From: Plantago major
Lineage: Eukaryota > Streptophyta > Magnoliopsida > Lamiales > Plantaginaceae
Reading direction: 5' to 3'
NCBI GenBank assembly: GCA_026545765.1
Contig: CM048840.1
Location: forward strand, 33,236,765 to 33,300,764
Length of the DNA: 64,000 nucleotides
Shown piece after piece: positions 1 to 12,698 of this stretch. A model generated the notes under the pieces. It was not told where the DNA came from. It made no database searches and was given only the letters and a program-made list of their open reading frames with translations. Each line of letters opens with the position of its first letter. Positions within the stretch are counted from its first letter, which is position 1. A program made the translations under genes and the position numbers.

Positions 1-13
1 TGGTTTATGTGAG

Positions 14-1750
14 ATGTTATGCGAAATGGCAGAACAAGCACCTGGATGCTTTAGTGAATTTTTTAAACATGCCAAAACAGAATTATATTTAGGGTGTAAA
101 GAGTCTTTGTTATCGACTGTTATCAAACTAATGCATATCAAGGTCCGGAACAAATGGAGTAATAAGAGTTTTGATATGCTACTTGAGTTTCTTAAATATA
201 TATTACCGGAAGGTAATACACTCCCTTCTTCATTTTATGGTGCTAAAAGGATTTTAGATGAGATCGGAACTGGTTATGAAGAAATTGAAGTGTGTAAAAA
301 TGATTGTGTACTCTATTACAAAGAAAATGAGAATAAAACACATTGTCCCATATGTGATGAACCTAGGTGGAAGTTAGGTGATGAATCTCCTAGGAAAGTA
401 TTGAGATACTTTCCAATTAAGCCACAATTGCAAAGACTTTTTATGTTTAGTAAAACGGCTAAAAAAATGAGATGGCATAAGGATCAGCGCAAAGTTGAGG
501 AAGGTGTAACGAGACATCTGGCTGATTCTCGTGCTTGGAAGCATGTTGATGCAAAGTTTCCTGAATTTGCTCAAGATGCCCGTAACATAAGATTAGGTTT
601 GGCTGCAGATGGCTTTACACCATGGTCCAATTTGGGAAATTCTTATAGTATGTGGCCTGTGATTCTTACAGTTTATAACCTACCAGGCTTTATGTTCATG
701 AAAGAAGAATTCCTTATGATGTCTTTGCTTATTCCGGGTCCACGTTCTCCGGGACAAGATATCGATGTTTTTCTCCGTCCTTTAATCGATGATTTGAAAG
801 AATTATGGGAAATAGGTCTTAACACATATGATGCTTTCTAAAGAATCTTTTCAATGCGTGCCATGGTCATGTGGACCATTAGTGACTTTCCTGGATATGC
901 AGTACTTACAGGATGGGTAACAGGTAAATTTACATGCCCTTGCTGTTTTGATGAAACTCCTTCGAGAGTTTAAGATCCAAAACTGAATTTATAGGGCATC
1001 GACGCTTAGCGAAGGATCACCGATGGCAAAAAATAAAAGATCTTTTAATGGTAAAGAGGAACATAGGTCACGACCTGAAGAGTTATGTGGTACTAACGTT
1101 CTAAGTTGGGTGGATAGTTTGGCAGGTGTATTTAAAAAACCTAGGAAAACATCCACGGTTGAATCGAAAAAGAAAGAGAGCTGAAAATCAAGCTAATTGG
1201 GTGAAGAGGAGTAAATTATTTGAACTGCCATATTGGTGCCACTTGCTGATTAGACACGTGCTGGATGTTATGCATGAAAAGAATGTATCTGAAAACTTTA
1301 TCGTTACACTTCTTGATATAAAAGATAAAACAAAGGACAATGAAAAAGCACGAGAAGACTTGCGATAGAGGAATAAGAAAAGAGTTACATATGCAGATAC
1401 GTCAAAGTGACAATAAGCCGGTGAAGCCAGTGGCATGTTATAGCCTTTCCTCAGATGAAAAGGAAAAATTCCTTGAGTTTTTAAAATCTGTCAAGCTACC
1501 TGATGGATATGCAGCAAATATCTCAAGATGCATAAAGGAAAAAAAGTTAAGTGGCTTAAAATCACATGACTGCCATATTCTTCTCCAAGAACTCATTCCG
1601 TTGGGATACGTGGTTTTCTAACCAAGGAAGTAGTTGATGCTATATTTGAGTTGGGTGAATTTTTAGGGAGTTATGTTCCAAGACATTGAAGGAAAAGATG
1701 TAGAAAATTGAAGAGAACATTCCCTAATACTCTGCAAGTTAGAAAAGATT
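14..1750 (+). pseudogene. TNP2-like CACTA transposase, broken
   Basis: The first open segment (14-841, 275 aa) has the typical TNP2 order: a cysteine-bearing LYLGC motif, WSNKSF, a NDCVLYYKE segment, a CPICDEPRWK zinc-like motif, then VLRYFPIKP, RNIRLGLAADGF and a PLIDDLKELWE segment. An in-frame TAA at 839-841 stops it. Recognisable protein (FPGYAVLTGW, CPCC) continues just downstream in the next sequence. Further pieces follow at 1126-1368 (LPYWCHLLIRH, then DVMHEKN) and 1340-1621 (LPDGYAANISRC, SHDCHILLQ), the DUF4218-side region. The N-terminal transposase-associated domain would lie upstream of the window. The protein would cut and join transposon ends in the nucleus; this copy has several stops and frameshifts and cannot be functional as read. 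Confidence 0.85.
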
Positions 1751-2046
1751 TTTCCACCGCATTTTTCACCATCATGGTCCATTTGTGTGTGCACTTGCCT
1801 CGGAGGCTTTGCTAGCTGGACCTGTACAAGCACGTTTGATGTATTACATTGAAAGGTGAAGTTCTTCATTCCTTCTCTTTTTTCATTCATTCTCTTTTCT
1901 CCCTCTCTTCTTCTTTCAATTACAAAACAAAGTTATTTCAATTACAAAACAAAGTTATTTCACTTACAAAGTTATTTCAATCTTGAAATCATACTCTCTT
2001 ATAATAGAAGAATAACTTTGTACATTCACTTGGTACCAAAACAAAG

Positions 2047-2298
2047 GTGAAGTCGTCCTGGATATGTGAAGGAATGGGATACGGAGTCCAAGTTCGACGT
2101 AGTTGTGGAAATACTTTTTCTGGTATTGATATAAATGATAAGTTGGCACAACAAAGTAAAAATATGAGTAAGATGGAAAGTCAAATGGCCAAAATGAAAC
2201 AAATCTTGCAAAGTATACCCGGCATTAATGGTGATCTGTTTCTTGGTATATACTTCAGTTTCTCAATAGTTGTTTATCATTTAGTATGTTATGTTTGA
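2047..2298 (+). pseudogene. possible remnant of the CACTA second ORF
   Basis: This 83-codon open frame lies between the transposase remnant and the right terminus. Its middle (about residues 25-55) is rich in K, M, Q and S with heptad-like spacing (LAQQSKNMSKMESQMAKMKQIL), as in the coiled-coil tail of TNPA-like accessory proteins of CACTA elements. The last part runs into a hydrophobic, probably non-coding stretch. No other domain is visible. The assignment rests on position and the coil pattern only. Confidence 0.4.
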
Positions 2299-2859
2299 TT
2301 AGTTGGTTGTTTGCAGAACTTGATTCTGAATCGGAAGAGAAAGATTGATCATTTCCTGATTGATATCACGGTAAGTACTTGCCTCTCTTTATAACTCTGT
2401 TATTTAAGTCAACTGCACTTTCATTGCAGATTTTTGCATTGCTCTACTCTCTGCTCTGTCTCTCCTATCCTCTGTTTCATTCTATCTTCCTTTCTCCCTC
2501 TCCTCTTCCTGATGCTGTTATATGTTGCCTGATGTTGTTATATGTTGCTTTTGGTTTAGATATTGATACCATACTATCATTGCAGCTGCTGGCAGCATAT
2601 GGCAACAGATTCTTTGGCTCATGAAGCATTCCGTGGAACAGTTTGATTTTTGTGGTATCATGCTGGAGTATCTGGTGTATAGCAGAAATAAGTTTGTCCA
2701 TGTGAATATATGGTGTGCTGTATTGTGATTGTATTGATCAAATAATATTTCCATATTGATGGTTTGGAAGCTTGTTATTGTATTGAAGTTATGAAATAGG
2801 TGCTATTTTTTCATATTGGGCAGCAAGGTTTTTTAATTTTTCTTTTTTATATTATTCAG

Positions 2860-3058
2860 GGCCTATTGAGAGGAACTTTCGTCACAATTGGTATTGCACC
2901 AATTGAGAGGAAATGGACCCCTCCTCTCTATAGCCTATTGTGACGAGGTTATGGTGACAAGCTTGTGAGGATTTTTTTCCTCTCAAATAGTCAACTGTGA
3001 GGAATTTTAGCCTATTGAGAGGAAAAATTCTCCTCAAATAACCATTTTTTTTGTAGTG
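2860..3058 (+). repeat. CACTA subterminal repeats and right terminal inverted repeat
   Basis: A 10-12 bp motif, attgagaggaa, occurs at about 2865, 2900 and 3013, with reverse-orientation versions (cctctcaa) near 2978. The block ends in a T run followed by GTAGTG at 3053-3058. Such subterminal motifs are the usual binding sites for the element's own DNA-binding protein. Confidence 0.75.
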
Positions 3059-4151
3059 ATGATTTAATCATTTTATAATTAATTTGCCGAAAAAATGAAG
3101 TTTAATTAATAGTATGTACGTACTCAAATAATTTTGCAAACTACACAAAGGCAAAAGAGGCCTTGTTGATTTGGTTATCATATTTGATGTCATTACAGTT
3201 AATAGAATTGGCTGATAATCGTCGATCGGCACGGCAAGATACGAGAACAATGGAAAGAAATGGAATTTGATATAGATCGATAATCTATAGTAATAGAAGA
3301 TCGAGAGGAACTTAAACATAAGATTAATTATGTGTTAATTTATTATATTGAAAATTATTACTAATTAGTTTACATGGCAACAAGCATGTGCATGCCATTG
3401 TCTTGTTTCATGCGAATATATTATAATATGATTATATATATAAAAAAAATATCGGTTTAAGTATTACATAATATAAGCATCGTTTGAAGAGCTAGCTTTT
3501 GCAATTCATCACTTGTTTGAACCTAATTTGGATGGATCCTAGACATGAAGAGTCGACTCGGATATGCATATATGATTTATATATTTGACTCCTCTATCTA
3601 TTTTCTTGTATCAATGAATCTGTTTTTGTAGATATATGTGAACTTCACCTGAACGACGTAGTCCATCATAGTATACAATTCTAACTATATATTGGTAACT
3701 TCTACTTTAATCCATCATAGATTGGATATATTTAATACTCATCTTCCCCATGATTTATCAAATCCTCATTGGAGATATGAAAATTATCCTCATCGAGGGG
3801 TGGGACAAATATCATGCTATGTTTTCGATTTCATAATGTTCAGCTGACTTCTAAAAATCATAGTAACATCATGCAGTAAATATTTTGTTTATGTTTGCAG
3901 CTATGAAATAGCTAGTTCCAATATGGAACTGTTTAGAAGCTAGCTGTTTAGCTCCGGTGACTGCTTCGGTCAGGATGTGTGAATTGATGGGGTTTAATAG
4001 TCGCTCGAGGAAAATAAGAAGATGGAATGGGCAACTTTTAGTCCAGGTGGAGAGAAACATGATTGAACAGTGGGTTGTAATTCCAAGTATTTTCATGTCA
4101 AATGCATCACATTGGGAAAAAAGAGGAAAAAGAAAAAGAAAAAGAGCACTA
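3059..4151. other. about 1.1 kb without a recognisable gene
   Basis: AT-rich sequence between the CACTA end and the LTR that starts near 4152. Open frames here are short and mutually overlapping, and none resembles a known domain. The 90-codon frame at 3957-4229 crosses the LTR boundary and is not credible as a gene. I see no RNA gene or clear promoter. Confidence 0.6.
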
Positions 4152-4155
4152 TGTG

Positions 4156-4737
4156 TGTTGATACAGAAATATGCCCAAGGCGTCCTTACTGCTCCGTCCC
4201 GGACTAAAGCCCTAAGCAGGACGTCCTAACCCCAACCAACCTATCGGGCCATCAAGGCTATCAAGCCATGGGCCTATCAAGGCATGGGTGGCACAACTGG
4301 ACGACACTTGGCCCATCTTGAAGTCCTCCTTTCAAGGGAAACCTATAAATATGGGACATATCCTCACAACATGAGGTAAGTCTACCCGGCTCTACCTTCC
4401 CGACTATTATACAGAGTAGATCTTCAGTCTCTCTTGAGTAAAGTCTCGGACTGGTTTGACACTTCAAACCGGGTCTACGGTCCTCCCCCCCCAAAAAAAA
4501 AGTCACTTGTGCATGTCCTTACTGAAGTCACCTTGAAGAAGCTTAGAACCTCAGGTCCTTACCAAGAAGTCACCTTGAAGAAGCTTAGGACCTCGGGTTC
4601 TTACCCAGTTTGTACTTTGGACCTTAGCTTTGGACCTTCGCTTTGGACCCTTGCTTTGGATCCTGGTGTTCTATAGTGATTTGGACTAGGCGATTTAGGA
4701 AGAACTTATTAAGTGTTTGGGGGCTTCACCTTCAACA
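4156..4737 (+). repeat. 5' LTR of the gypsy-like element
   Basis: The end is set by the CA at 4736-4737, two bases before the primer site; the start (TGTTGATACAG at 4156, or a TG a few bases earlier) is less sure. A TATA box (TATAAAT, 4344-4350) lies inside. The 3' part has an internal direct duplication of about 42 bp (units near 4525 and 4567, containing agtcaccttgaagaagctta), and then three to four short repeats of the type gctttggacct near 4617-4660. Confidence 0.65.
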
Positions 4738-4739
4738 TT

Positions 4740-4755
4740 TTGGCGCCGTCTGTGG
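4740..4755 (+). promoter_or_regulatory. primer binding site of the gypsy-like element
   Basis: TGGCGCCGTCTGTGG lies directly after the LTR. This form of primer site is common in plant gypsy elements and related non-autonomous derivatives. Confidence 0.75.
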
Positions 4756-4790
4756 AAAACTTTACAAAAAGTTTCGTAGCTCTTTAAGCA

Positions 4791-5722
4791 ATGGCAAGAC
4801 CCAGAAGATCAGCGAGAACCGCTACTACAGCGGTAGGAACTCCAGCTCCTAGACAAAGAGGGAGACTTCCCACTGGGAGAGGACGCATGGCGAGAGGCGC
4901 GTCAAGGAACGTTAATGAATATCCAAGCGATGGCCATACTGCTAGTGTCTCTTCAGAGGAGGAAAGAGTCACTGACCCGCCAGCGAGAACCCAAAGATTT
5001 GCAGTGGCAGTCCAAGGCGTGGGAGGATAAGTTCCTCCGACAGAAACACATGGTCCTCCACCTGGCAGAAACTTTACTCTTCCTAATGGCCAGATCATTT
5101 GTCCCAGTGACTTTGGAATGAATGAGAACCAGTTTGGCCTCTTACTCACCACCATACAAGGATGTTTTGGTTCTAACAATGTTCAGCCTCCTCAAGCTAC
5201 TCCACCCTTGGTGGTTCCTAGGCAAGCTGAGCCGGCTCAATCTAGAAATGAACACCGCTCCATTTCGGAAAGATTAGGAGAACAAGTTCAACAGGAAGAT
5301 CTTCGCAACCTTCTTAATAGGAGAGCAAATGTGTCCCAAGGCCAACACGAAGAAGTCCTACAAAGCCCTAGGACCGATGAAGTAGTCCTAGTCGCCTTTC
5401 GGCTCCTCAACATAGAGTAAGTGATCACATGGCCGAAAGTATCCCGGTGGTTCAAATTAAGGATCTTCCTCCAGATGTAGCAATCAATCCAAGGACTGGT
5501 GAGAGGCTCACTGCTAAAGAGATCTACCTCCAATTTGAGGCCTTTGAAACTCAAAATGCTACTCTGGGAAAATTGGTAAAGGCTCATGAGAAATACTACG
5601 GTGATACTTGCATGGGTCATCTGACTAGGTATGAGAGCCAGATGGAGTCCAATGGTCTGAATGATAACATGAAAGGTCTTACCTCTCAACCACTATTACC
5701 CAATGACTCCATCAAGTCTTAG
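4791..5722 (+). pseudogene. gag-like ORF, frameshifted
   Basis: The ATG at 4791 lies about 35 bp after the primer site and opens an arginine-rich basic N-terminus (MARPRRSART) of a gag-like protein. The frame is broken near 5030. It continues in a second frame to 5420 (MNENQFGLLLTT, then a Q/N/R-rich segment) and in a third frame at 5429-5722 (AVQIKDLPPD-like segment, NPRTGERLTAKEIY). No zinc knuckle is seen. The 131-codon frame on the opposite strand at 4784-5179 is a shadow. The product would package the element's RNA; as read it is not functional. Confidence 0.6.
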
Positions 5723-6977
5723 GTGGACATCATCATCCTCTTCCCGAAAAGGTTTGAGAAGGTAAAAGAAGATGAGGTCAAGGAGCATTTAGCAAAATCA
5801 TCCAGGAAGGCAGATAGACCACGCCTAGAGACAATCCTCGACCACGCCCTAAACACCATGTCCTCGGCGCCCTAAGGCCGGATCACCTCTTAGGTTGGAC
5901 CATGTCCTTAAAGAAGGTCCTTACCAGTCCTCGACGGTCATCGTGATAAGGACGCCTTGTCCTCAAAGAAGGTCCTTACTGTGTCCTAGGCGCCGCCCCA
6001 CCATCTCCTGAGCAGTTCGAGCAGATCTTACCATATCCTCTGAGGTGTTCTCACCATGGCCTCGGACCATGTTCTCACCATGTCCCTGAGCAGTTCTCAC
6101 CATGGCCCTGACCATGGTCTCATGATGCCTCGGTCCAAGCTCTCAACCATGTTCTCACCATGTCCCGGGTTCGGTTCTCACCACGGCCCTAATTGTTCTC
6201 ACCATGGCCTCTAATGTGTTCTTACCATTTCTGAGTGTGTCCTCGACCATGTCTTTGGCAATCACAAGGTCTGGACCACGCCCTCCCACCAAGTACGACA
6301 CTCATCGCTCTACAAAAAGGAGAAGTTGCCATTCTCCCTAGAACAAGCATCCAACACTTGCCACCAAAGTGGCTAGGACCGACTCCAACGCCAAAGTGGC
6401 TAGGACAAGTTCCCTACCACCGGAGTGGCTAGGAAAGGTGTCTTACACCTTTAGCTGCAAAGCTAGCCTAGGACCGAACAAACTCTGGGTCGGACGCCTC
6501 ACAACAGAAGACCCTCGAATGTACAAAAGGGGTTAAGTCAATCCCACTAAGTAGCTAATACAAGTTGGTCTTGGCTCGGACAAGTAGGCTCGGATCTTCT
6601 TCCCAAGCACTACTACACATCGCCAAAAGTCTACTCAGGACGGCACAGGTCCTAGCCTAAAAACGATACGTCCGTACCCATTGAAAAGGAGATATGCCTA
6701 TTTAGCCCAAGTGGCCCGATATAAGTGTATACATCTGTCCAAATGGTAAAATAAGGGTAGTACGTCAATCCCTTATGCCAAAGACATCATATGTGGATGA
6801 TGATAATCTTCACGGACACCATGTCCAAAACATCAAAAGCAACGCTCGCAACGGTTACCAAAATAGACAAGAAGGGGATAGCCTAAGACAAGCGAAGTGG
6901 CAACTAGATACGTAATGCATACCTTCCGACAAGATTTACAAATTCAAAGCATAGAAGCATCAAGAACCAGCTTGAAT
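5723..6977. other. repeat-rich interior without coding capacity
   Basis: From about 5870 to 6240 the sequence repeats variants of a 15-25 bp unit around gttctcaccatgtcc, interleaved with cctcgg and gaccatg. From 6355 to 6440 there are three units of about 28 bp built on aagtggctagga. These are degenerate tandem repeats of the retrotransposon interior. No protein domain, RNA gene or second LTR is visible. Confidence 0.6.
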
Positions 6978-7264
<287 letters not shown>

Positions 7265-7265
<1 letters not shown>

Positions 7266-8041
7266 CAAAGCTTCGAGTTATTCATATCACATAATATTCA
7301 AACTTTAGAATCACTTCATTAATCCAAACTCGACACAATATTCAAACTTTAGAATCACTTTATTAATCCAGACTACCGACTAAGATAGAGACATCGATCG
7401 ACATTTGTAAAATCACAATATTAAGATATTTCTCAAGACATAAAGTAGCACAAAATTCTGTAGACATTTTCCTTTAGAGGCAACAGTTTTCATATGTCCT
7501 GCGGAATATATCAATATGCCTGACAATACAAAACCTTCTCGTCTCATTCTTAGTAAGTAATAAAATCTTAGATTAATTCATAATCAGTGAATAGTAACCA
7601 TGAATAGTAGATTAATTCATAATTCCGCGTGAATAGTAAATCATGAATAGTGAAAACATTTTTGCCGAGTTAAAGTAAATACATAATTTAGACTAAACCA
7701 AACGCTTAGCCTATCATGAGGCTAATTTTCATTGATAAAATATATTACAATACAAAATAAAAATAAAAGAGTACTTACAAATTGATGTCCAAGCACCAAG
7801 ACAAACTTCAAACTTACAAATCTTTTCTTTCATCTTCCTTCTTATTTATTGATTCTTCGATTTCTTCACCATCAATTTGATTCTTTTCTTTTTCGTTCAT
7901 CTTTAACTCACTCTTTCAATTCATTCTGAATCTTTTATTTTTTTCATCATTTCATCTTCTTTATCTTTTTCATTTAAATCTTTCATCTTCTTTGATTCTT
8001 TCAGTTTTTTTCTTTCTAATTTTTTTATCAAAATCGCTAAA
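7265..8041 (-). other. reverse copy of the viral non-coding region, diverged
   Basis: From 7265 to about 7815 this is the reverse complement of the non-coding region seen at 12840-13430, with many small deletions. From 7815 to 8041 it is T/C-rich and only loosely similar to the promoter-side region of other copies (compare 33380-33480). It has no gene. The left edge begins exactly at acaaagc, the same viral nucleotide at which the copy junction at 32686 lies. Confidence 0.7.
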
Positions 8042-9705
8042 GTTTTACAAAACTTAAGATGTAAAACTTAATCGATTTCCAGATAAAGATACCTTTTAAA
8101 CAGGTAATGGAATTACCTGAGTGTAATAGCTCATTGGAAATCAAAGTTCATTGATGGACTTCCTAGATTATTTGCGTAAAGGGTTAGGAAAATCTTAGAA
8201 AAGATAAAGTTTCTATCCCTTATGAAAATTATACTTATGGCAAGTTAATTGAACTTGTATTCAAGAAGGTTTAGCCTTATGTAATGAGATTAAATTAAAT
8301 CAACAAATTAAAAGATGTAACTTGAAAGAAAAGGCCCATGGGACAGCTCAGATCAATTTGGGATGGATGTTCCATCCACTTCTAAACCTCATAAGTCGGA
8401 AAGAAGTCGGCTTATAAACCAAAAAGAAGAGACATTACTCCTAGAAAATTAGAACTGTAAACAAAGAAGAGAAGATAGAGAAGAAAGAAAACGGATTCAA
8501 AGAAACTAATAGTTTGCCGAGCCTTGTGGAAAACTTGGTCATTTTGCAACACAATGTCGACCAAGAGAAAATTAAATAGATTAAAAGTCACGATAATGAT
8601 TTGAAAGAAACTCTTTCAAAGATTCTTTAAATTTTTATGAAGAAAAGAGTAATAACTCTTCCGATGATTCAGATGTTTCTAATAGTACTAATAGTATCAA
8701 GAAGAGAACTTAAAAGTTCTTGATCAAGAATCGGTAATATCTCGATTCAGAGTCGAGTGTGAACCTTGTATTTGGACAACCTTGTATCAAGAAACAAGAA
8801 AACAGATGACAAGAATTTTAATAAAGAATTTTAATATTCTCTCACAGCCCAAGGAACTGATTTAAATGTTTTGGACGGTAATAATATTATCGAAGTTTCA
8901 AACATATCAAAGATCATGAGTTACGATCTAAAATTAATAGATCGATGGATAATATTCCAAGTACTTCTACTGATTCGAACCAATGGTTCTTCCGTAAGAT
9001 TTTAAAATGATGAGCCTTACTCAATGTCGTAAGTTTATAAACTTCTAAAAGAGAAGGATATAATCTCCAACTTCTACTCATGATTTAGAGATGGAAGTTG
9101 AAAATCTCAAAAAGAGATTCAGCTTTTGAAAAAGAGAATAAGTTAATAGACTATCGAAGTTTCTAAACTTGAAAATTATAAAAAGAGACTAATCATTTAT
9201 CCATTTACTACTAGTGAATCGAGTCAAAATAAAAAGACTCAATGTTTTGATTCACAAGTAGATAATTTTTATCAACTTTAGAGATGGTTATATCCTTAAA
9301 TGGTATGTTAAAATTACTTTGTTAATTGATAATTACTTCAAAAGATTTGACCGCTTCTTCGACAAGTGGAGCGATTTAAATGTTATACAGAAGGATTAAT
9401 TCACAAAGTATTTTCATAAAACTACACATACTCTTTCTCATGCCGGAGGAGAAAATTAAATATAAAGTATAAGCTTCCTAAAGCTTATATTCAGATTGAT
9501 AAAAACCGTATTCAAACCAGCTTTTACTAACAAAGGATATTTCCAACCAAGTAATACTTGGTACTCCTTTTATCTCAAAGATTTATCCTTTACCCATGTG
9601 GATAATTCGCATTATCGAACTTTTCAAGGTGGGAAAATTCATTTAAATTTTATTACAAAACCATTTCATAGAATGTTACATGAAATGTATGATCATCCAC
9701 TTTAA
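8042..9705 (+). pseudogene. viral polyprotein remnant: coat protein C-part, coil, protease (copy 1)
   Basis: This matches the intact frame at 36505-38127 (minus strand) along its length but has many 1-3 base losses. The zinc-knuckle region is near 8515-8575, the acidic serine-rich linker near 8640-8790, the coiled-coil region near 9090-9200, and the protease region near 9320-9480. The segment 9496-9705 is open and corresponds to the protease C-terminus and start of RT. The breaks are mostly of the kind described in the CAG/CTG finding, so some may not be real. The upstream limit is a rearrangement junction inside the coat protein. Confidence 0.75.
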
Positions 9706-11167
9706 AGAAAAAACCGATGAATTTCTTAAAACAAGAAATAAACTCTTTGACTATTGAAGAAAAACTTCAAAATCCCAAATTACAAGGGAAGATTAGATTG
9801 ATTGAAAATCAACTTTCTAGAAATCAGAATGACCATCCTAATGCTTTCTCGAATAGAAAGAAGCATGTGGTCACTTCCTTATGAGGAAGATTTTGATGAA
9901 AAGAATTCGGCAAAGGCAAGACCTTGTCAAATGAATTCGAGTATTTAGAACTCAGAAAAAGAAATTGATTCTTTATTACAAAAGTCCGATAAGCCCTTCT
10001 CAATCTCCTTGGTCTTGTACGGCCTTTTATGTTAATAAACATAGTGAACAGAAAGAGGAGTTCCTAGATTGGTTATAAATTATAAACCCTTAATAAGGTT
10101 TTAAAATGGATTAGGCATCCTATTCAATAAAAAGATCTTTTAGAAAGACTTTATGATTCAATTTTATTTTCAAAATTTGACTTAAAGTCGTTATCGCAAG
10201 TTCAAATTGAACAAAAGATAGGTATAAAATGCCTTTAATGTTCCAATAGGACATTACGAATGGAATGTAATGCCATTTGGTTTGAAAATGCTCCTTCCAA
10301 TTTCGTAAAATTATGAATGATATCTTCACTCCTTATAGTGATTTTATATTAGTCTATATTGATGATATCCTAGTTTTCTCAAAGGATATTGATTCCCATT
10401 TTAAACATTTGGATATATTAAAGAAAATAGTCATACAAAGTGGTTTAGTTATATCAAAACCAAAGATGTCTTTGTTTCAGACAAAAATTAGATTTTTGGG
10501 TCATTATATTGAAAAAGGTAATATTATCCCAATAAATAGAAGCATTGATTTTGCTGACAAATTTCGATGAAATAACTAATAAAACCCACATGAGGTTTTA
10601 GGAAGTTTGAATTATATCTCTTCCTATTATCAAGACATAGCTCAAGATATCGCTATCTTATATGATAGACTTAAAAGATCCAAAGCCTCGTCTGATCATC
10701 ATACTCAGGCTGTTAGGAAATTAAAAGAAAAGGTGAAAACATTGCCTTGTCTCATGTTGAGTAATCCCTCATGGGATAAATCTGTTGAAACAGATGCTTC
10801 TGATATAGGTTATGGAGGAATTCTTAAACAGATTGATCCTCATAATAAACAAGAATATCTTGTTCGTTTCTATTCTGGCAAATGGAATAACAGTCAGAAA
10901 AATTATGCTACAATTGCTAAAGAGATACTTTCAATTGTCAAATGTGTCTTAAAATTTCAAGATGATTTATATAATCAAAGATTTATTATAAAGACAGATT
11001 GTAATTCTGCAAAGTTCATGTTTAATAAAGATTTTAAACATGATGTTTCTAAACAAATGTTTGCAAGATGGCAAGCTCATTTAGCTCCTTTTGATTTTGA
11101 AATTGTCTATAAAAAAGGAGAAGACAATAGTCTTCCAGATTTTCTGACACGAGAATATATTTCATGA
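9706..11167 (+). pseudogene. viral reverse transcriptase and RNase H (copy 1), partly open
   Basis: The RT N-terminal half (9706-10312) is frameshifted. The segment 10313-10570 is open and carries the YIDDILVF catalytic motif, and the segment 10607-11167 (186 aa) is open through the RNase H, with TDAS..GYGG and KTDCNSAK motifs and the C-terminal DNSLPDFLTRE signature typical of caulimovirid RNase H. The stop at 11165-11167 overlaps the ATG of ORF2 (ATGA at 11164). The enzyme would copy pregenomic RNA into DNA in the cytoplasm. It is closely similar to the intact copy at 21303-22631. Confidence 0.85.
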
Positions 11168-12503
11168 TTGTTGCAGGAATGTACTTGCAAGGAAGAGGCT
11201 CTTCCTCTTATAGAGGCAGAGGAGGTCGAGGAAGGATCTGAAGAATCCTCTCTCAAATCAAGAGGAAAGCTTATAGCTATGAATTTGCCATCACAAAACA
11301 TGAAGTCGAAGCTCAAAAGAGTACCAAGAATTTCTTGAGTACAAAAGAATAAGGAAAATTCCTCTCTTGCTAAAATAATAGCGTAACAAGAGTCCAAGAT
11401 AATAAATCGATTATTTGAAAAAAATCAAGAAGTTATACTTCTGATTGAAACAAGAGATATGAAATGGGAAAATAACCCATGGACTTTGATGTCCAGATAT
11501 CTTGACAAAGCATCATATGCTTTGGGGACTTATAAAACAAGATACTTTTATGAAAGTATTCTTTCGATACGAGTCATGTGAAATATCACATTTCTCAGGA
11601 ATTCAAAAAGAAGTTTATAACTTCAGTAAAATTTATATTAAGAAGATTATATCTTCCGAGGAATGGGGAATTGCTCCATTACAAGAAAGGGAATTTTATT
11701 ACCCTAATAACAGAAATCCCATAAAATTTAATTATTGGAATTATGTTGAAGCATTTAATAAAGTGCTTTTATATGAAAATGATAAAAAGAAGCACTCCTG
11801 GTTCATAAAAATCAGTAGCGAAGCTTATGAGCAAGAGATACCAAATTGGTTTCTTAAATGGTGGAAATATTTTGGAACCAATTTATAATACTCTCAAAAT
11901 TTTACGTAATTATATTCGCTTGGATAAATGTTAATCCAAAGAAGGATATTCCTTCGATCGATATGATTTATATTTCTTTATGGAATTTTCCATACCATGG
12001 ATTTGGAAATGGGTACATTTATCGGTTATACCGAACATGAAATACCATGTATCAAAAGATCTTCTTATACAAGTTCGGATAAAATGAATAAAGTAGACCC
12101 GTAAACCAAGCAATTATATTGCAGTTGATACTCTAAATCTTATAGATAAAAGAATAAGATTATATCAAGAAAATAAAAGATTATCGACACCAAAGGAGGA
12201 GTCACCTTAGATCAAATCGTAAAAGTTTGAATGCGTCAAAGACAAAGAATAGAGAGATGCTAATAGAAGCATATATAGAAGAAATGAAGAAGGATCTTCT
12301 ACAAGGTTTTGATGGAGAAACTCAATCAGAAATCGGATACATCAATGGTATCGCCGTGAGTATCAAGATGCTCAAGATCCAAATCAGGAAGAAGTCTCAA
12401 TAGAAGACGTTTTTGAAATACTTAAAGGAACTCTTAAACAGAAGAGTAAAGATAAGGAAGAATCTTCTAAGAATAGTGGTAGCGTAAAAATCTACCCAAT
12501 AAT
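11164..12503 (+). pseudogene. viral ORF2, type 1 (copy 1), broken
   Basis: It starts at the ATGA overlap with the RNase H stop and matches the intact ORF2 at 22628-24004, with several frameshifts. An open stretch at 11502-11888 covers the central conserved part (FYYPNNRNPIKF, then KHSWFIKISSEAYEQ, then NWFLKWWKYFG). The remainder is readable only in alternating frames. Function is unknown in this virus group. Confidence 0.75.
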
Positions 12504-12698
12504 GACAAAGATGATGAGTCGAAACTAATGTGTGGATAAAGATAATGGAGACATCGATAAGTGGGGTGGAAATTATTCCACAAACAAAAAAAAAGCAACA
12601 TCATAAAAGCAACGGGCGAAATTTAAAGAGACCGAGATAGCGACAAAAGGAATCAAATTCCAAGATGGTGAGAGAATCACCCTAGGGAATCAAATTCT

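Larger units (their letters stand above)
1..3058 (+). mobile_element. CACTA (En/Spm) DNA transposon, right-hand part
   Basis: The window opens inside a CACTA transposon whose genes read on the plus strand. A decayed TNP2-type transposase fills about 14-1750, a short coiled-coil-like remnant lies near 2047-2230, and the right terminus ends in GTAGTG at 3053-3058, the complement of the CACTAC terminus. The last 200 bp carry repeated subterminal motifs. The trinucleotide after the end is atg, but the left end is outside the window, so the target duplication cannot be checked. The subterminal motif (attgagagga) differs from that of the two CACTA elements further right (gcgacggat), so this is another family. 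Confidence 0.85.
4152..6970 (+). mobile_element. gypsy-like LTR retrotransposon, 5' part only
   Basis: An LTR with a TATA box (about 4152-4737), a primer binding site (4740-4755) and a broken gag (4791-5722) follow each other in the usual order. The interior beyond gag has no protease, RT or integrase and consists of degenerate short repeats. No second LTR is visible before the microsatellite at 6978. The element is therefore either a large non-autonomous retrotransposon derivative or a 3'-truncated copy. Confidence 0.7.

Noticed and set aside
3957-4229. 90-codon plus-strand frame before the LTR
   Set aside because: It crosses the LTR boundary, its basic tail comes from an A/G-rich run, and it has no recognisable domain.
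4784-5179. 131-codon open frame on the minus strand
   Set aside because: It is antisense to the gag-like ORF with its primer site directly upstream; no domain is visible.
7818-8041. Lysine/glutamate-rich reading on the minus strand as a third ORF2 type
   Set aside because: It aligns loosely with the promoter-side non-coding region of other copies (33380-33480), and the frame has stops.
10313-11167. Assignment of the YIDD-type RT copies to a Ty3-gypsy retrotransposon
   Set aside because: There is no integrase and no LTR; a movement protein, the caulimovirid coat signature, a separate ORF2 and a tRNA-Met site point to a caulimovirid.
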